A stretch of 64,000 bases of DNA from Parachaetomium inaequale (taxonomy: Eukaryota; Ascomycota; Sordariomycetes; Sordariales; Chaetomiaceae). A program made the position numbers and the translations under genes. Under the pieces are notes generated by a model. That model had not been told where the DNA came from. It worked only from the letters and a program-made list of their open reading frames with translations, and did no database searches. Where the stretch lies: NCBI GenBank assembly GCA_033296685.1, contig MU854438.1:34512-98511 (forward strand), read 5' to 3'. Below, piece by piece: positions 11,986 to 24,006 of the stretch (position 1 is its first letter; each line of letters opens with the position of its first letter).

Positions 11986-14270
11986 TCACGACCTCACCCT
12001 CCTCGCCCCCGCTCCCGCGCCCCTAAGAGTTCCACCGGTATTAGCAGTAGAAGTAGGCGCACTAACCTCCCTCCTAACCTCCCTCTCCCGCCCCCTCTCA
12101 TCACCAGCCGCCCTCCTCGCGGTCCCCGCCGCCAACTCCCCATTACTAACCTTCCTCCTCAACTCCCCAGTACCAGCCATACCACCAGAAACCTTCCTCC
12201 TGACCTCCCCAGCCCCGTTCCCAATCCCACCGCTAACCTTCCTCCTCCCCTCCCCGGAAACCGCACCATTCCCACTGACAGTATTCCCATTCCCAGCCGA
12301 ACTCCCCCCACTCCCCACGCGCCCAACGCTCCTCGCCCGGCCCCTCCGCTCCCTTATCTGCGCCAGCGCCTGCTCCCGCGTCATGGTGGGCGTCAGCGCC
12401 GGGTTGGTGGCGTCGAAGCTCGGCCTGTCTGAACCGCCTTCAACATCCTCCCCACCCGTCCCTGACGCCGTTCCAATTTGTTGGCGCGACGGGGTGCGCT
12501 GCATCTTCAGCAGGCGCTGGGCCAGCGTCGGTCCGTCGGCTGGGTCGGGTTCCGAGCGGAGGGGGACTTTTGTTACTATTGTTGTTGTTGTTGTGGTTGT
12601 TGTCGTTGTGGGGTGGTAGTGTGAGGTTGTGGTGTGCAGGCGGGTGGGGCGGGTGATTGTGTCGGCTGCGCCGACGGAGGTGTTGTGGGTGGATGGGAGG
12701 GGGTCGGTGAGGGGCCCGGTTTGGGAGGCGGCTTCTTCGGTTGGGTCACGGAGCGGGATGGTTATTTCGCGCGGGGGGAGGTGTGTTGGTTCGAGGTTTG
12801 CTTCGTCTTCGGGTTCGGGGTGGTGTGCCCCGGGCGCGGCTGGGCCGGGGGTGGTGGGGATGTTGAAGACGGGCGTGGGCTCCTGCCTGTGCGGTGCGTC
12901 GAGAAGCGACAGGAGAGAGGTGCGCTCTTTTGTGAGCATGGCGAAATCGGGTGGGTCGACCGACGGGGTGCGCCGGTACATGGGGTCGCTGTCGGTCGGC
13001 GTGATGGGCAGGCTTGGCGCTGACTCGGTGGGTGACACGCCTGATGAGCCTGCCGACTTTGCCGCCATGGCGTCTGCTTCGGCCTCCGACACGGTCCGGA
13101 AGATGCCCTCGGCCGGAAGGAAAATGGTGCTCCGTCTCGGCTCCTTGTCCCCTCTGAGTAAGCTTGTCTTGGACCGCCTGGGCGTCGGCTTGGTCTCGGC
13201 CGAGGCCCGGCGACTCTCGCTAAGGATCATCGGGTCCCCGGCGTCCGAGATCAGCATGCTGGCGCGCTTGCGCGGGCTCGACCGTTGGATCGAACTGGCC
13301 CTCCGCAGCGCCTGTCCCGCAGCGCACAGCTTCAGGTGGCATTCGGCCTCGAGGAAGTCGACCTGCTCCAGCGCCCGATCCGCGCGCTGCTTCTCCCATT
13401 CCCAGAGCATCGTGATGGTCTCGATCTCGGGGTTGCCGTTGGAAAACGACGAGATGGACGACCGCCTCGCGCGCTTTCGTGGGCCGTCCGAGTTGTCTCC
13501 GCCGTCGTCGGACGCGAGACGCCTGACCTCGGCTTCGTTCTTGGCCAGCGTCTTGATGGCGTCCAGCTCCTGCTCCAGCGCCTTGACCCGCCCCAGGGCT
13601 TGGTCCAGCTGCTCCTGGAGCCCGACGAGCCTGTATTGCGCGTCGAAAGCCTCCTGCTCCCGCGCCTTGCACCGCTCACGCTCAGTGTGAAGCCCCTCCT
13701 CGGCGGCCTTTTGAGCCGTCTGGCAGGACTTGAGCTGTTCCTGAGCTTTGTAGAGGTGGCTCTGCACCTTGAATGTCTCTTTTCGGGCGCGGCGTATCTC
13801 TTTCTCCCATGCTTCTTTGGCGTGCTCGTGCATTTCCTTGTGGCGTCCGTACTTTTCCTGTTCATTGTCAGTCAATCCCTCCGAGAACAAAGCGCTAGTC
13901 AGCCTACCATGTAATCCTCCAGCCTCTCTGCCATCTTCCTCTCCCTCTCTTTCCCCTCCTCAACCTGCTTCCGCAGCACCTTCACCTCGTCGCGATACCG
14001 GCGGGCGTCGGCCTCGGCCTCCTCGCGGCCGAGCATGGCGCGCTTGAGGGCGGCGTCGGCGGTCTTGCGCTCGTGCTGCTTGAACTGGCTGGACATGGTG
14101 TTGAACTGGTTGATCTTCTCGTGCACGGAGCTGTCGCGGGCGGACGGGCTCTCGCCCATGCGGTCGCGCAGGTGGTGGACCGACGAGAAGAGGGCCGACT
14201 CGCGCTGGGCGTTGTGCGAGACGGGCTGCAGCGGCTGGCCGCCGCCGGCGGGGCTCGACGGTAGCGACAT
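11986..14270 (-). CDS. cut12: Cut12-like spindle pole body protein
   Basis: Two exons (14270-13908 and 13857-11986) with a 50-bp intron give 744 residues. Residues about 40-330 form a long coiled coil that resembles the fungal Cut12 (spindle pole body formation-associated) region: SSVHEKINQFNTMSSQF, then ERKTADAALKRAMLGREEAE, then EKEIRRARKETFKVQS, then AFDAQYRLVGLQEQLDQAL and LWEWEKQRADRALEQVDFLE. Cut12 in fission yeast anchors at the spindle pole body and promotes Polo and CDK activation at mitotic entry; that role is inferred here by family. The C-terminal third is Ser/Thr/Pro-rich and disordered, and near its end it repeats RRKVS motifs. The family call rests on remembered sequence style rather than a search. 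Confidence 0.7.
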
Positions 14271-15009
14271 CGTCGAGCGGGGTGCGGCGTGTTATTGGGA
14301 TGTCATGCAAGTCTTGTGTGGGTTGTCGGGACGGTAGTGTGCTGCCTCTCCGGCTGGACTGACGAGCAGTGGTTGAATGGAGGACGCGCAGTTGGGGATT
14401 TGGTCCTCGGAGACGATGGATGCGATAAATGCGATGGATCAGGTGCGCGACAGATTGAGCGTAGAGAAAATGGCGAAAGCTGCGCGCAAAAGATGCGGGC
14501 GCAAGTGTGCCAGCAGGTAATGCAATAAGAAAGCTGCTAATGCGTGCACGGTATTCAAGTCCGGCTTCCTGTCTGTTGCGCGGTTGTGTCGTGCCTCGCG
14601 ATGTGTGCGACAATCCGCGATTCCATGATTTGGCGGGCGAGCGTTTAATTTGCTGGAGTATTTACTGCCCCGGTCAATCTGCTTCAGGCCAATCACCGGC
14701 GGCTCATCCGGCCGGGGTAGGGTTGCTATGGGCGACGCGCATTGAGTGGGGCAGCCTCGCCGTACAAGACCCAAATGGTTGCCCAATCGGTGACGGAGTG
14801 GCGCAAGCCCGACGGAGCAGACGGGACGCGGACATCCATCTCCAATCCCCCTCAGCCTCGCTTATCCGGTTGAGCCGCTGCGATCTGGCAACATTCCATC
14901 CTTCGCTGGCCTGGGCCATTTCCCTCTCTTTTTGCCCCCTTTCGTTTCTGCTGCCTGCCTCGTCTTGCCAATCCCCAGTTGCCGTCTTTCTCGCCCGCAC
15001 TCCCTCGCA
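14271..15009. promoter_or_regulatory. Divergent promoter region between cut12-like and MAPR-like genes
   Basis: Genes start outward from both ends, so about 740 bp serves as a shared upstream region. The right end is CT-rich (about 14910-15000), like a transcription start zone before ATG 15010. No specific binding site can be assigned. Confidence 0.45.
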
Positions 15010-15958
15010 ATGGCCGAAGAAGCCTCCGCCCGGCGGCGCAAGCCCGAGCCCAAGACGACAAAGTCCGCCGAGTCCGACCCGGCCGAGTCGCAGGACGAGA
15101 CGCCGGAGCAGGCCGCGCCCAAGAAGTCCAAGAAGAAGTCCGCCCAGGACCGCCTCGACGACGACAACGACTCCTCCTCCTCGTACTTCCTCGACACCTT
15201 CCGCGTGCTCACCTTCCTCGTCCTCGCCTACGTCGGCCTGAGCTACCTCGTCTCCAGCGGCGAGACCTACTCATACGGCATCGCCGACCCGTCCAAGTAC
15301 ACGAAACTCGACTGGTGGAAGAAGCAATTCGTACGCCCCTCCCACACTTCCCCCCGCCCACACTTCCCCCCTTTCACCTCCCTCCCCTTAACCCACCACC
15401 CTCCCTCCAAACTCTCCTCTAACCACCAATCTGACCCCCCGCCCCCAGACCGGCCCCATCTACCTCACCCCTGCCCAACTCGCCACCTACGACGGCACCG
15501 ACCCCACCAAGCCCATCTACCTCGCCATCAACGGCACAATCTACGACGTGTCCTCCAACAGGCGCACCTACGGGCCCGGCGGCTCCTACCAGTACCTCTC
15601 CGGGTGCGACGCCGCGCGCGCCTACATCACGGGCTGTTTCGCCGAGGACCGCACGCCCGACCTGCGCGGCGTCGAGGACATGTTCCTGCCGATTGACGAC
15701 CCGGCCGTCGACGGCAAGTACTGGAGCGCGGCGGAGCTGCGGGAGCTCAAGAAGAAGGAGAGGGCCGAGGCCGAGCGGAAGGTGCACGAGGGGTTGGCGC
15801 ATTGGGTCGGGTTCTTCAAGAATAGTCCCAAGTATGACTTTGTGGGGTATGTTAAGCGGCCTGAGGGGTGGCCGGGCACGGAGCCGAGGCGGCAGTTGTG
15901 TGCGGCTGCTGCGAAGGGGAGGAAGAGGAGGGTTGCGCCGGGGACGGGGGGGAAGTAA
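15010..15958 (+). CDS. Cytochrome b5-like heme/steroid-binding membrane protein (MAPR type)
   Basis: Two exons (15010-15330, 15449-15958) give 276 residues; the 118-bp intron has donor GTACGC and acceptor CCCCCAG. The N-terminus (1-58) is charged and disordered, followed by one transmembrane segment at about 62-80 (FRVLTFLVLAYVGLSYLV). Residues about 108-210 form a cytochrome b5-like fold: YLAINGTIYDVSSNRRTYGP, then GSYQYLSGCDAARAYITGC. The Tyr-based pattern in place of the His pair of true b5 resembles the membrane-associated progesterone receptor (MAPR/Dap1) group, which binds heme and supports P450s in sterol synthesis. The C-terminal tail is basic. The specific subgroup is uncertain; it is longer than Dap1. 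Confidence 0.8.
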
Positions 15959-16332
15959 ATTTCTTGCTTCTTTCTTTTTTATTCATTGGTTTTTATTTTG
16001 GGGTTGGTGAGAGAGTTATCCAGGGGGTTTGGTGCTGTGAATACTTTGGGAGGGAGGGCCATGTTAAACATCACATCAAGTCATTGCAAACGGAGCCAGA
16101 GTCCCATATAAACACATCCGCTCAATTTTCATACAGTATGTAACCCACGCCCCGGGGCATGATACATGTACAGTTGACCACGAGTATAGAATAGAAATCC
16201 CCCAAACGTCGCCCCCAAAAAGGTATATCCGAACCAGCCGTCACCCTCCCCCCAACGATGAACATTAAATCCCGCTATAAACAGACCGACTCAACCCCCC
16301 AAAACACCCACTTCTCCCCCGACTGTGCCCGC
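15959..16332. other. Intergenic, convergent 3' regions
   Basis: Short spacer between two converging genes, with T-rich sequence just after 15958 fitting a 3' UTR. Nothing else seen. Confidence 0.5.
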
Positions 16333-17087
16333 TCAAAAGAACAGGGCAGCGGCACCAGCAGCGGCGAGCGCAAAGGTGCCCGGCGCGGCGAGCATGCCGG
16401 CGGCGGCGGTCGACTGGGACGGAGAGGCGGCGCCGGTGCCCGTGGGGTTGGTGCCGCCGGTCTGGGTCTGGTCGGTCGAGCCCGTCTGTCCGCCGACGCC
16501 GGCCGCGCCGCCGGGGACGAGGGTCTGGGCCTTGGCGGCGAGCGACTTGTAGTTTGCGAGGGTGCGGTTGGGGTTAGTGGCGCTGGGAGGGAAATATGTC
16601 AGTCAGGAGTTGCGGGGTAGGGGTTGAAAGGTAACGTACGGCTCGTTGATGACCATGACCATGCCGTTCTCGCAGTGCTTGCCCTGGGCGCAGTACAGCC
16701 ACAGCGGGTTGGTGTTGTTGATCTGGATGGTGTAGGTCGGGATCATGCCCATGGCGGCGCTCGCGGCGGCCGGCAGGAAGCCCGAGTGGAAGCCCGTCAG
16801 GTTGCTGTGCATGCCGACGGGCTGGCAGGGGTTGTCAAAGGTCGACTGCGTGACCGTGTGGTTGCCCGAGTGGAACTGGAACTGCACATACTCGCCCGGC
16901 TGCGCGACCAGCTTGTCGGGCGAGAATGTCAGGCTGCCGTTTTGCGCGACGGTGACGGTCCATGTTTTTTGGGCTGGTGCCTGTCAGTTTTTTTTTTCTT
17001 TTTTTTTTTTGGTCTATCTCATAATCTCGAATACTGACCGGAGGCAACGCTCGCGAGAGCGGCGAGGGCGAGTGTTGTAAACTGCAT
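16333..17087 (-). CDS. Secreted GPI-anchored cupredoxin-like protein
   Basis: Three exons (17087-17039, 16973-16640, 16582-16333) give 210 residues. A signal peptide covers about residues 1-17 (MQFTTLALAALASVASA). Residues 18-130 form a plastocyanin-like domain: KTWTVTVAQNGSLTFSPD, then GEYVQFQFHSGNHTVTQS, then LWLYCAQGKHCENGMVMVIN. Candidate copper ligands are the His of GNHTV, the Cys and His of LYCAQGKHC, and the Met after ENG. A Thr/Gly/Ser-rich linker and a hydrophobic C-terminal tail ending ALFF suggest a GPI anchor. Fungal proteins of this type are cell-wall or extracellular; the function is mostly unknown. Introns interrupt the domain in positions consistent with phase. Confidence 0.85.
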
Positions 17088-19258
17088 CTTGAGTGACGGA
17101 TGTGTGTACGGGAAAGCGAGGGTCCGGCTCGTCGAAAGAGTGACTGAAGAGACGCAAAGCGACTGGCGCTGTGAACAAGGGCAGGACTAGCCTGTGTAGA
17201 AGATTACGAAGAGACGACGGCACCGAAAGGAAGAGAAAGGATTAGGAAAGGAGGGGACCCTGAACTGATGACTATCACTGACGAGAAGGGTTGAGAAAGC
17301 CGGGCCTGGAGATCAGGACGGCATGAATTATAACAGTTTCCGAGCGGCCTTCGGGAAAGTGAAGGATCGTCCGATGGTGCAGGCGGCCATGGCGAGGGTG
17401 TGGAGGGGCAAGGGGTTGCCGCTGCAGGGACCAGGGTCCAGTCTGAGGTTTTTGAAACATCACGATGTTTTGCCCCCGACTCTGGCGTCGAGCGCACTGA
17501 AGGGGCACGCCACGGCGAATCAAAAGAGACGAAGCAGGTAAAAACAAGAAACAAGTGCGACAAAGCTCTCCCGTGAAGTCTTGCTGTTACAGGGAGTAGA
17601 TGTCTGGGCCGGGGTATTGCGAGAGGCAGCCCGATGACAAACCCAAGGATGCTGGGTCCGAGAAGGGGGACGAGTTCTGACGATTACGACTGTTCGTTTC
17701 AACCAGACAGGCTCGTCAATGGCGAGTCGAATCGCCTCGTAGAGCCGCCCGGATGTCTTGCCGTCGAGAGGCGTCCATGTTAGCTTGCAGAGCCATCCTC
17801 GACCTGCTTCCTGTCGACTAAAAACAGACTGGCTTGCACCTGGAGACGGAAAGACGGGTTGCCGGCCATCTGGCGCCTGCTCGCCCAGTTATGAACGACA
17901 GCAGCCCACAAGCCACCGCAGACTGCGGCCGTCTTGGGCCTGGAGACGGTCGCGGCCATGGGCTGAGGTGCGCAAGCCCCGGACAAAGTGCTGTCGAAAT
18001 GATGGTGCCCGGATTGGTCGACTTGACCGGACGATGCTGGAGCCGAAAATAAGGTTGCGGTTGCAGGCTGCGCCGTTGCGGGGTCTGGGCCGTTGGGTGG
18101 AACGCGACCCACAGGGGCCGACAGGGGTCCTCGGCCTTCTGCCGCAGCCTCTGACACTTGTCAAACGCCTTGCGGTTTCAAAGGCCGCCACCGAGCGCTT
18201 CGGTTGCCGGACGCTTTTGCAGCCGCAGAAGAGGCTTCGGCCAGGGCAGAGCCCAGCGTCAACCCAGCGTTGAGCCAACGTGAACCATCGCTTTCGTGAG
18301 ATGTCGGGCTCTTTCCCCATTCCCCATTGACGACCCACTTGAATCCACACGGTCCAGCCCCAACAACTTGGACTGAAGGCAATCGAGGTTTGCCAAGCCT
18401 TCGTCGAGACGACCACAGTGGTGGCACAAGTTGTTCTTCGCTGGGGGGGGGGGAATACCTGCGTTGATGTTTTTATGCCCGGCATGGCTCATAGTGGATT
18501 CTTTCACCCCGTACCATGAATCATGTGCAAGGAACTGGAGACCTACCTAGAGCTGAGATACCCGCCGAGATAGGTGACTTGGCCAGAGGGCTCGAGATCT
18601 GCACCGATTCCTTCCACAGTTCAAGTCTTATCCACAACGGCTTGAACCTAGAGGTACACAGTACACAGTATCACGCTGCGCAGAGGCGGCTCCAACTTGT
18701 CGTTTATCATTGACTTTAACTCCTATGGGAGGGAGGGCCGGAAATTGGGCCTAGATGGAGGAACGGTTGGTAGGGGCAGCAGAGGCAACCCAGCCGCGTC
18801 GTGGGAATGGCTTCCTCATGGGCATGTCCTAGCCCTTGGCCTTGGTATTGATCGGCTCGGGTGATCGCTGGACGTACACCACTTGCTGCCAAGCTGGGAG
18901 TCCCTGCACCTTCCTCCGGCTGGTTTCCTGACCCGCGCCCCTTGCAAAGCGATCTTCCGGCTCGTCGGTAGCAGTGTTTCTGCCGCCGTGTTTTGCTGGG
19001 CCTGTGCATCGCGGCTACTCACGAGTGACATCGATGGTTCTTCCCTCTTGATGCCCAGAAGCCCCTGGGCGATGCGCTGGCCGGATGCTGGACGACGGAC
19101 TGGCTTATCGTCCAGTCAGTTGCAGATAGAGCTCATGGTTGATGGCTGAGAGCCTGGTTGTCGTGACCACTCCGTTGCGTCCTCCGCGGTAGTAAAAGGT
19201 CCTGACGCTTGTGCAGTTCTCTCCGCCGTCGACGGATCTGCCGGCTCTCCACGCCACC
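17088..19258. other. Long intergenic region with no recognisable gene
   Basis: About 2.2 kb. ORFs are short, overlap in all frames, and show no domain-like or signal sequence. A G11 homopolymer lies at about 18443-18453. The left end is the cupredoxin promoter; the right end is the CENP-X 3' region. An unrecognised small gene cannot be excluded. Confidence 0.5.
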
Positions 19259-19988
19259 TCACAAATCCATCAACAGCTGCGGGGCAATCTTCTCAAGATC
19301 CTCAACCTATCCATCACTGTTAGCCGTACTCACTCACTCCTCTCCTCCCCTTGCAGGAACATCCCCAAGTAAAAAGAGGGGGGGGAAGGGAAGAAGAAGA
19401 AGAAGAAGAAGAAGAACTCACCTCCAAAAACCCCCCCTCCCTCTCCACCGCCGCCCTAGCAATCGCCTCCCTCACAAAAACATCCACATACCTCCCCACA
19501 GCGGCATTCGCATCCCTAGTAATCCTCGTCCCCTCCCGCTCAAAAAAAGCATGCAACACCCGCGTCAACAACTCCCCCGGTATCTTCTCCCTGTCCTCGT
19601 CCTCTTTGTCCTCATCCTCATCCTCCCGGTCGTCCCGGTCGTCCCGGTCCATGTCCATATCCAGATCATCCTCCCCCATCGTGTAATCATCCTCGTCGTC
19701 GTCACCGCCGAGGTCAACCACCTCCCGCCCCGGCCGCTCCTTTCTCCCCTCCTGTGGTTTCGACGAACGTTTCCCGCCGCGCGGCATGCCACTCCCCCTT
19801 CCCCTACCCGCTCCCCTTCCCCTGGCTGCAGTAGTAGTAGCAGACGCAGAAGTACGTCTGTTGGTCCCAGAACCAGCTGCCGCTGCTGCTGCCGTTGCCG
19901 CCCCCCCTCGGGCGGTGGATGTCGACCCTTCCCTACTGCTACCGCGACCGCGGGTTGCAGAGCCGGTGCCAAGCGCGCGGGGTGGCAT
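19259..19988 (-). CDS. mhf2: CENP-X / MHF2 histone-fold protein
   Basis: Two exons (19988-19422 and 19306-19259) give 204 residues. The histone fold is in the last about 70 residues: IPGELLTRVLHAFFEREGTR, TRDANAAVGRYVDVFVREAI and, across the splice, FLEV-EDLEKIAPQLLMDL. This matches CENP-X/MHF2, which pairs with CENP-S/MHF1 in the kinetochore CENP-T-W-S-X complex and with the FANCM/Fml1 helicase in DNA repair. The protein is much longer than the usual about 80-90 residues because of a 135-residue N-terminal extension that is Gly/Arg/Ser/Ala-rich and then strongly acidic. The short second exon (16 codons) is easily missed; it is supported by donor GTGAGT and an acceptor that yields the family's C-terminus. 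The 115-bp intron contains a GAA/TTC run. Confidence 0.85.
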
Positions 19989-20632
19989 CTTGGGTTTTCG
20001 CGGGATGAATATTCCAGGTTGTTTCTGTTGTGTGCAGGGCAGGGTTGTGCAAGGCAGGTTGATCCAGGCCGACCGAAACGATTAGAATCAGCTGCAGTTG
20101 CAATGTCACGGTTCAACCTGAAAATTAAAACGTGGTTGTTGCAAGTCGCGGAAGATGTGAAGTGGGAAGGTAAGAGACGCGCGATTATTACGTAAGTCGC
20201 GGTTGGCAAACAGAGCATGTTTGCAACACCATCACGTTTATCTGCTTCTTCAAAGGATAAAATGAGACGCGCAAAGACAAGAGCAGTAAGGAAATCACCG
20301 TGAATTGGCCAACTATGGGATCTATGAGTCGCATGCAACAAAAGGAAACAACCACGAAGCAACAGCGACCACAAGATGGTAGCAAGGAATACACCGGGAA
20401 TGGCTCAAGTATAAATTACAGCGGGTGACCGGCCCATCCGCGTCCCAGTAACGCCAGACATGCCCAGTTTTTGTGCCCCGCATACCCAACGTCCAGAAGC
20501 ATCTGCTGCCTGCCACGAAGGATCCCCGTCTCCCAACCCATCCCCTCGTCCCCTCGGCCGAGCCAGCTGCTCAGGCCTGGATTAGCCCCCGACTGCCTCC
20601 ATCATCGAGGATGTTGTACAGTGGCGAGTAGT
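19989..20632. other. Intergenic: CENP-X upstream region and ADP/ATP carrier 3' region
   Basis: Both neighbours are on the minus strand. Only incidental ORFs; no RNA gene or repeat seen. Confidence 0.5.
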
Positions 20633-22153
20633 TTACTTGAAGGCCTTGCCGAACATCAGGACCTGGAGCTGGTCGTAGATGGAGAGCACACCGGCACCGG
20701 CAACACCACGAAGGATGTTGGCACCAGCGCCCTTGAAGAGGGACTTGACACCCTCCTTGGCGACGATCTGCTGGAAGGCATCGAACGAGCTCTTGTACTT
20801 GACGGCCTCACCCGAGGTCATCATCATGCGGCGACGGACGGTGTCAAGGGGGTACGAGGCGATACCGGCACCGGTGGTGACGGCCCAGCCGAGAGCGAAA
20901 GAGGCAAGGAAGTTGTTGGCGAGCGAGCCGACGAGGACGACGGGCTTGATCGAGTCGTACATGCCGAAGTAGAGACCACGGTAGACGACGATACCGGCGA
21001 CGGAGGGACCGAAGCCACGGTACAGACCGGCGATACCGTCGGTGGCCATGGTCTTGCGGTAGACGTCGATCAGGCCGTTGAACTGGCGGGCACCGCCACC
21101 CTTGGCGGACTTGGCGTCGTTCGCAAGACGGGTACGGGCGTAGTCGAGCGAGTAGACGAAGAGGAGCGAGGTGGCACCAGCAGCCTATGGAAGGTTAGAA
21201 GGCGAGTCGAGCATCAGGGCGCATGCAAACTTACACCACCGGAGGCCAGGTTACCAGCCATCCACTTGGCGTAGCCATCACGGTCCTTCTTGTAGCCGAA
21301 CATCTTCTTGAACTTGTCACGGAAGGCGAAGTTCAGGGCCTGGGTGGGGAAGTAACGGATGACGTTGGCCGTGTTACCACGCCACAGGGCCATGATGCCC
21401 TCGTCGGCGGTGGTGCGCCTGAAGCAGTCGACGATGCCGTTGTAGCGGCGGTCGAGGCGGCCAGCCTTGATCATCTCATCCTGGGCGGGTGTTAGCAGAT
21501 GTTCAATCAGCTACGAGATGAAGCCTGGGCCGGGCCACGACGCGTGTTGCACGTGACACCGGGAGCTCGGATCCGCGCTGTCGTCGCAAGCGGCTCAAGC
21601 TGTCCGAAACCAATCCCAAGGCAACGAGATCAATGAATAGCAGTAGCACATACCTGGTTCTGGACGAGGAGCTTGATACGCTCGATGGGGGCAGCGGCGG
21701 TCTTCGAGACGGCGGCAGAGACACCACCCACTGTCGCTTCAGTCAGCATTGTGTTCCGTGTTGGGACCAACTGCGGCGCAGGATCCCTAGGCAGCGTCTG
21801 CCATCCGTGTCCAGCAAGCTGATGGCTACGAGGGAATGCGCGATTCACGTACTCAGGAAGTCGACCACGAAGGACTGCGAAAGAATCGATTAGCAAGATG
21901 TCCCTGTTGTTGATTGCAGACCGGAAATCCACTTCTCCAAGGCGACCGCAGAGTTTGCCCAGAGCACCGCCCGGCTGCCAATCGTCGCAGAATCCATTGA
22001 ATCCAGCGGCCGAGGTCAATTGGAGACTGCGATCGAGATGGCGCGGCGTGCCGAGGGCAAAACCCGACGATGCGCGATGGAGCGAGCGATTTTCGACGGC
22101 AGATCGCGACTTACCGGCATGCCCAGGATCTTGATATCCTCCTTGCTCGTCAT
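20633..22153 (-). CDS. aac: Mitochondrial ADP/ATP carrier
   Basis: Inner-membrane antiporter exchanging matrix ATP for cytosolic ADP. Five exons (22153-22115, 21874-21853, 21730-21654, 21480-21235, 21184-20633) join in phase to 311 residues, the family length. Three mitochondrial-carrier repeats are visible; signature elements include KTAAAPIERIKLLVQNQ (repeat 1), SLDYARTRLANDAK (repeat 2) and SYPLDTVRRRMMMTSGE (repeat 3). The RRRMMM motif at about residues 244-249 is diagnostic of ADP/ATP carriers. Two tiny 5' exons (39 and 22 nt) are supported by phase and by the resulting sequence. Expected to be essential and highly expressed. Confidence 0.96.
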
Positions 22154-23600
22154 CTTGACGGTTTGTTCAAAGACAACTCTGAAGAAAAAGTATGGAGTGG
22201 AGGGGGGAGTCCAAGCTCTGCTGCGAGAGTCTAGGAAGATGGAGGATGCAGGATGTCGCGAGAAAATAAATTCAGCGAGCCTGGGAGTTGGGGGGGAGAG
22301 GGAAAAAAATTCGCAACAGGCTCGGAAGCGGCCAGCTTTTGAGGTGCGAGTCTTTCCGGCCCCTGGTCCCGCTAAACGCACGGGCCAGCCACAAACCAGC
22401 CACTGGAGTGCACGGCAACCGCTGGGCAGCCATGTTCCTTTGCTCTGTTTTGCAGCCTTGCCGTGGCGCTAAGGATTTGCAATGCCGGCAAAGCCCGAGA
22501 GGTCCCAGTCTTTCCCAGTCTTTGTTGCAATCGACGGCCGAATGGGAGTTCTTTTCATGGGTCTGGATGCTCAGAATTTCCCTCATGCGACAAAACCGGA
22601 CATCGCCAGCGTCTCGTCACGATGGTCTCCTGTTCTTATCTGCCTGTGTTCCAAGCAACCATGGTTTACGCGACTCGAACAGCCCCTAACCGTTATCGCA
22701 AGCCGAGTCAGATGGCGGACAAACGTTGCGGTTCATGTTGCTCGGCTGAACGGTACAAAGTACCACGAGGCTAATAAAACCTCCGAGGAAGTTTGCAGCC
22801 AATGAAATCGCGCCAATTGGGCCCAGCTGGAAAAGTTTTTGGTGTTTCCAGAACCTGAAGTCCGTCTGAAGCAGACCCACCGGCCGCCTCCATGGATTTG
22901 AGATCTTGATTGTGGTGAAGGCTTGTCTATGTTGCATGTGGCAAGTGGCGATCTTGAGCTGTTGTAGGGGGCAGGGCTGGAAAAGCCTGAAATACAGCAC
23001 GGAGGTTGATGGCTAGACCGTGATAGTCTCTGTATCAGAGGTGACGAGGCATGGCATTGAGAGGTTGAGTTCAGGAGTTCAGTTGCCGCCGGGCAGCTGG
23101 GGTATATTCTCTCGAACATCCGAGTCTGAGTTGGCCGACATCGAGTGTAGGTGAGGACCGCAATCGGTTGGATGCCCCATCATCCTCGGCAATGTCTGGT
23201 AAAACCTACTACGGCATGGGAACAAGACGTGAGCACATGGCAGTCACGTCCAACAGACTGTGTTTGACGGGTATCAATTCGCTTCCTGATGCGCCCGCCC
23301 TTCCCTCAAGGGACACTCGGGCCGGCGTCATGGTTATCACGGCATTGGATCGGCATGGGCGGCTTTTTGATCATACCCCAGCCCTGGCAGGGCGGAGCGG
23401 CGGCGTTGTCCGTATCTTGATGCAATTCCAGTCTAAGGATCTGGAGCACTTCCGATCCCTATGCTACACCGACCGAGCTGCAAAATGAATCCCATTCCCA
23501 GAGACGTAGCCATGCCCGAATAACCGTAACCCCAAGCGAACCGTCGTTACCAAAGTCGCATTCCCGCCTGCCAGGTCCGTCGATATGATTTATGAGGAAT
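22154..23600. other. Intergenic: ADP/ATP carrier upstream region and eS25 3' region
   Basis: About 1.45 kb with no recognisable gene. ORFs overlap in all plus frames between 22280 and 22800 without domain-like content. The sequence just upstream of 22153 is the carrier promoter and 5' leader. Confidence 0.5.
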
Positions 23601-24006
23601 TTACTCGGCGGCGCCAACGGCACGAGCTGTGGTCCTGTGTCAGCATCTGGTTCCCTGCCCGCCCTCGCCTGCACGCAACGTACTGTAGATCTTCATCTTG
23701 CTGTGTCCCACGACCTGCTTGATCTGTCCCTTCTCCTCCAGGTCCTTGAGGCACCTCCGGGCGAGGGAGCCGTTGATCTTGAGCCTGTCGACGAGGGTGG
23801 CGATGGTCACGATACGGTACGTCTGGACATCCTTGTAGAGCTTGTCGGAAGTGGCCTTGTCGAGGATGACGGCGTGCTGGGCCTTGTCCTTGACTGTTGG
23901 CAGAGTTAGCGGCTGTCATCAGAAATCCGCCGGCGAAAAAGCGCTTACCCTTTCCCTTGGACCACTTCTTCTTCTGCTTCTTCGCACCAGCTGCCGCGGG
24001 AGCCAT
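23601..24006 (-). CDS. rps25: 40S ribosomal protein eS25
   Basis: Three exons (24006-23949, 23893-23684, 23626-23601) give 97 residues, typical for eS25. The basic start (AKKQKKKWSKGK) is followed by the conserved KDKAQHAVILDK, the winged-helix core TYRIVTIATLVDRLKINGS and RCLKDLEEKGQIKQVVGHS, ending TRAVGAAE. It sits on the 40S head and contributes to IRES-dependent initiation in other eukaryotes. The last exon encodes only 8 residues; the acceptor is chosen because it restores IYTRAVGA. It shares a short divergent promoter with uS7. Confidence 0.95.

Noticed and set aside
12629..13690. 353-codon plus-strand ORF opposite the Cut12-like gene
   Set aside because: Shadow frame; the minus strand carries the conserved coiled coil.
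19209..20195. 328-codon plus-strand ORF opposite CENP-X
   Set aside because: Pro/Arg-rich shadow of the low-complexity N-terminal extension and its intron.
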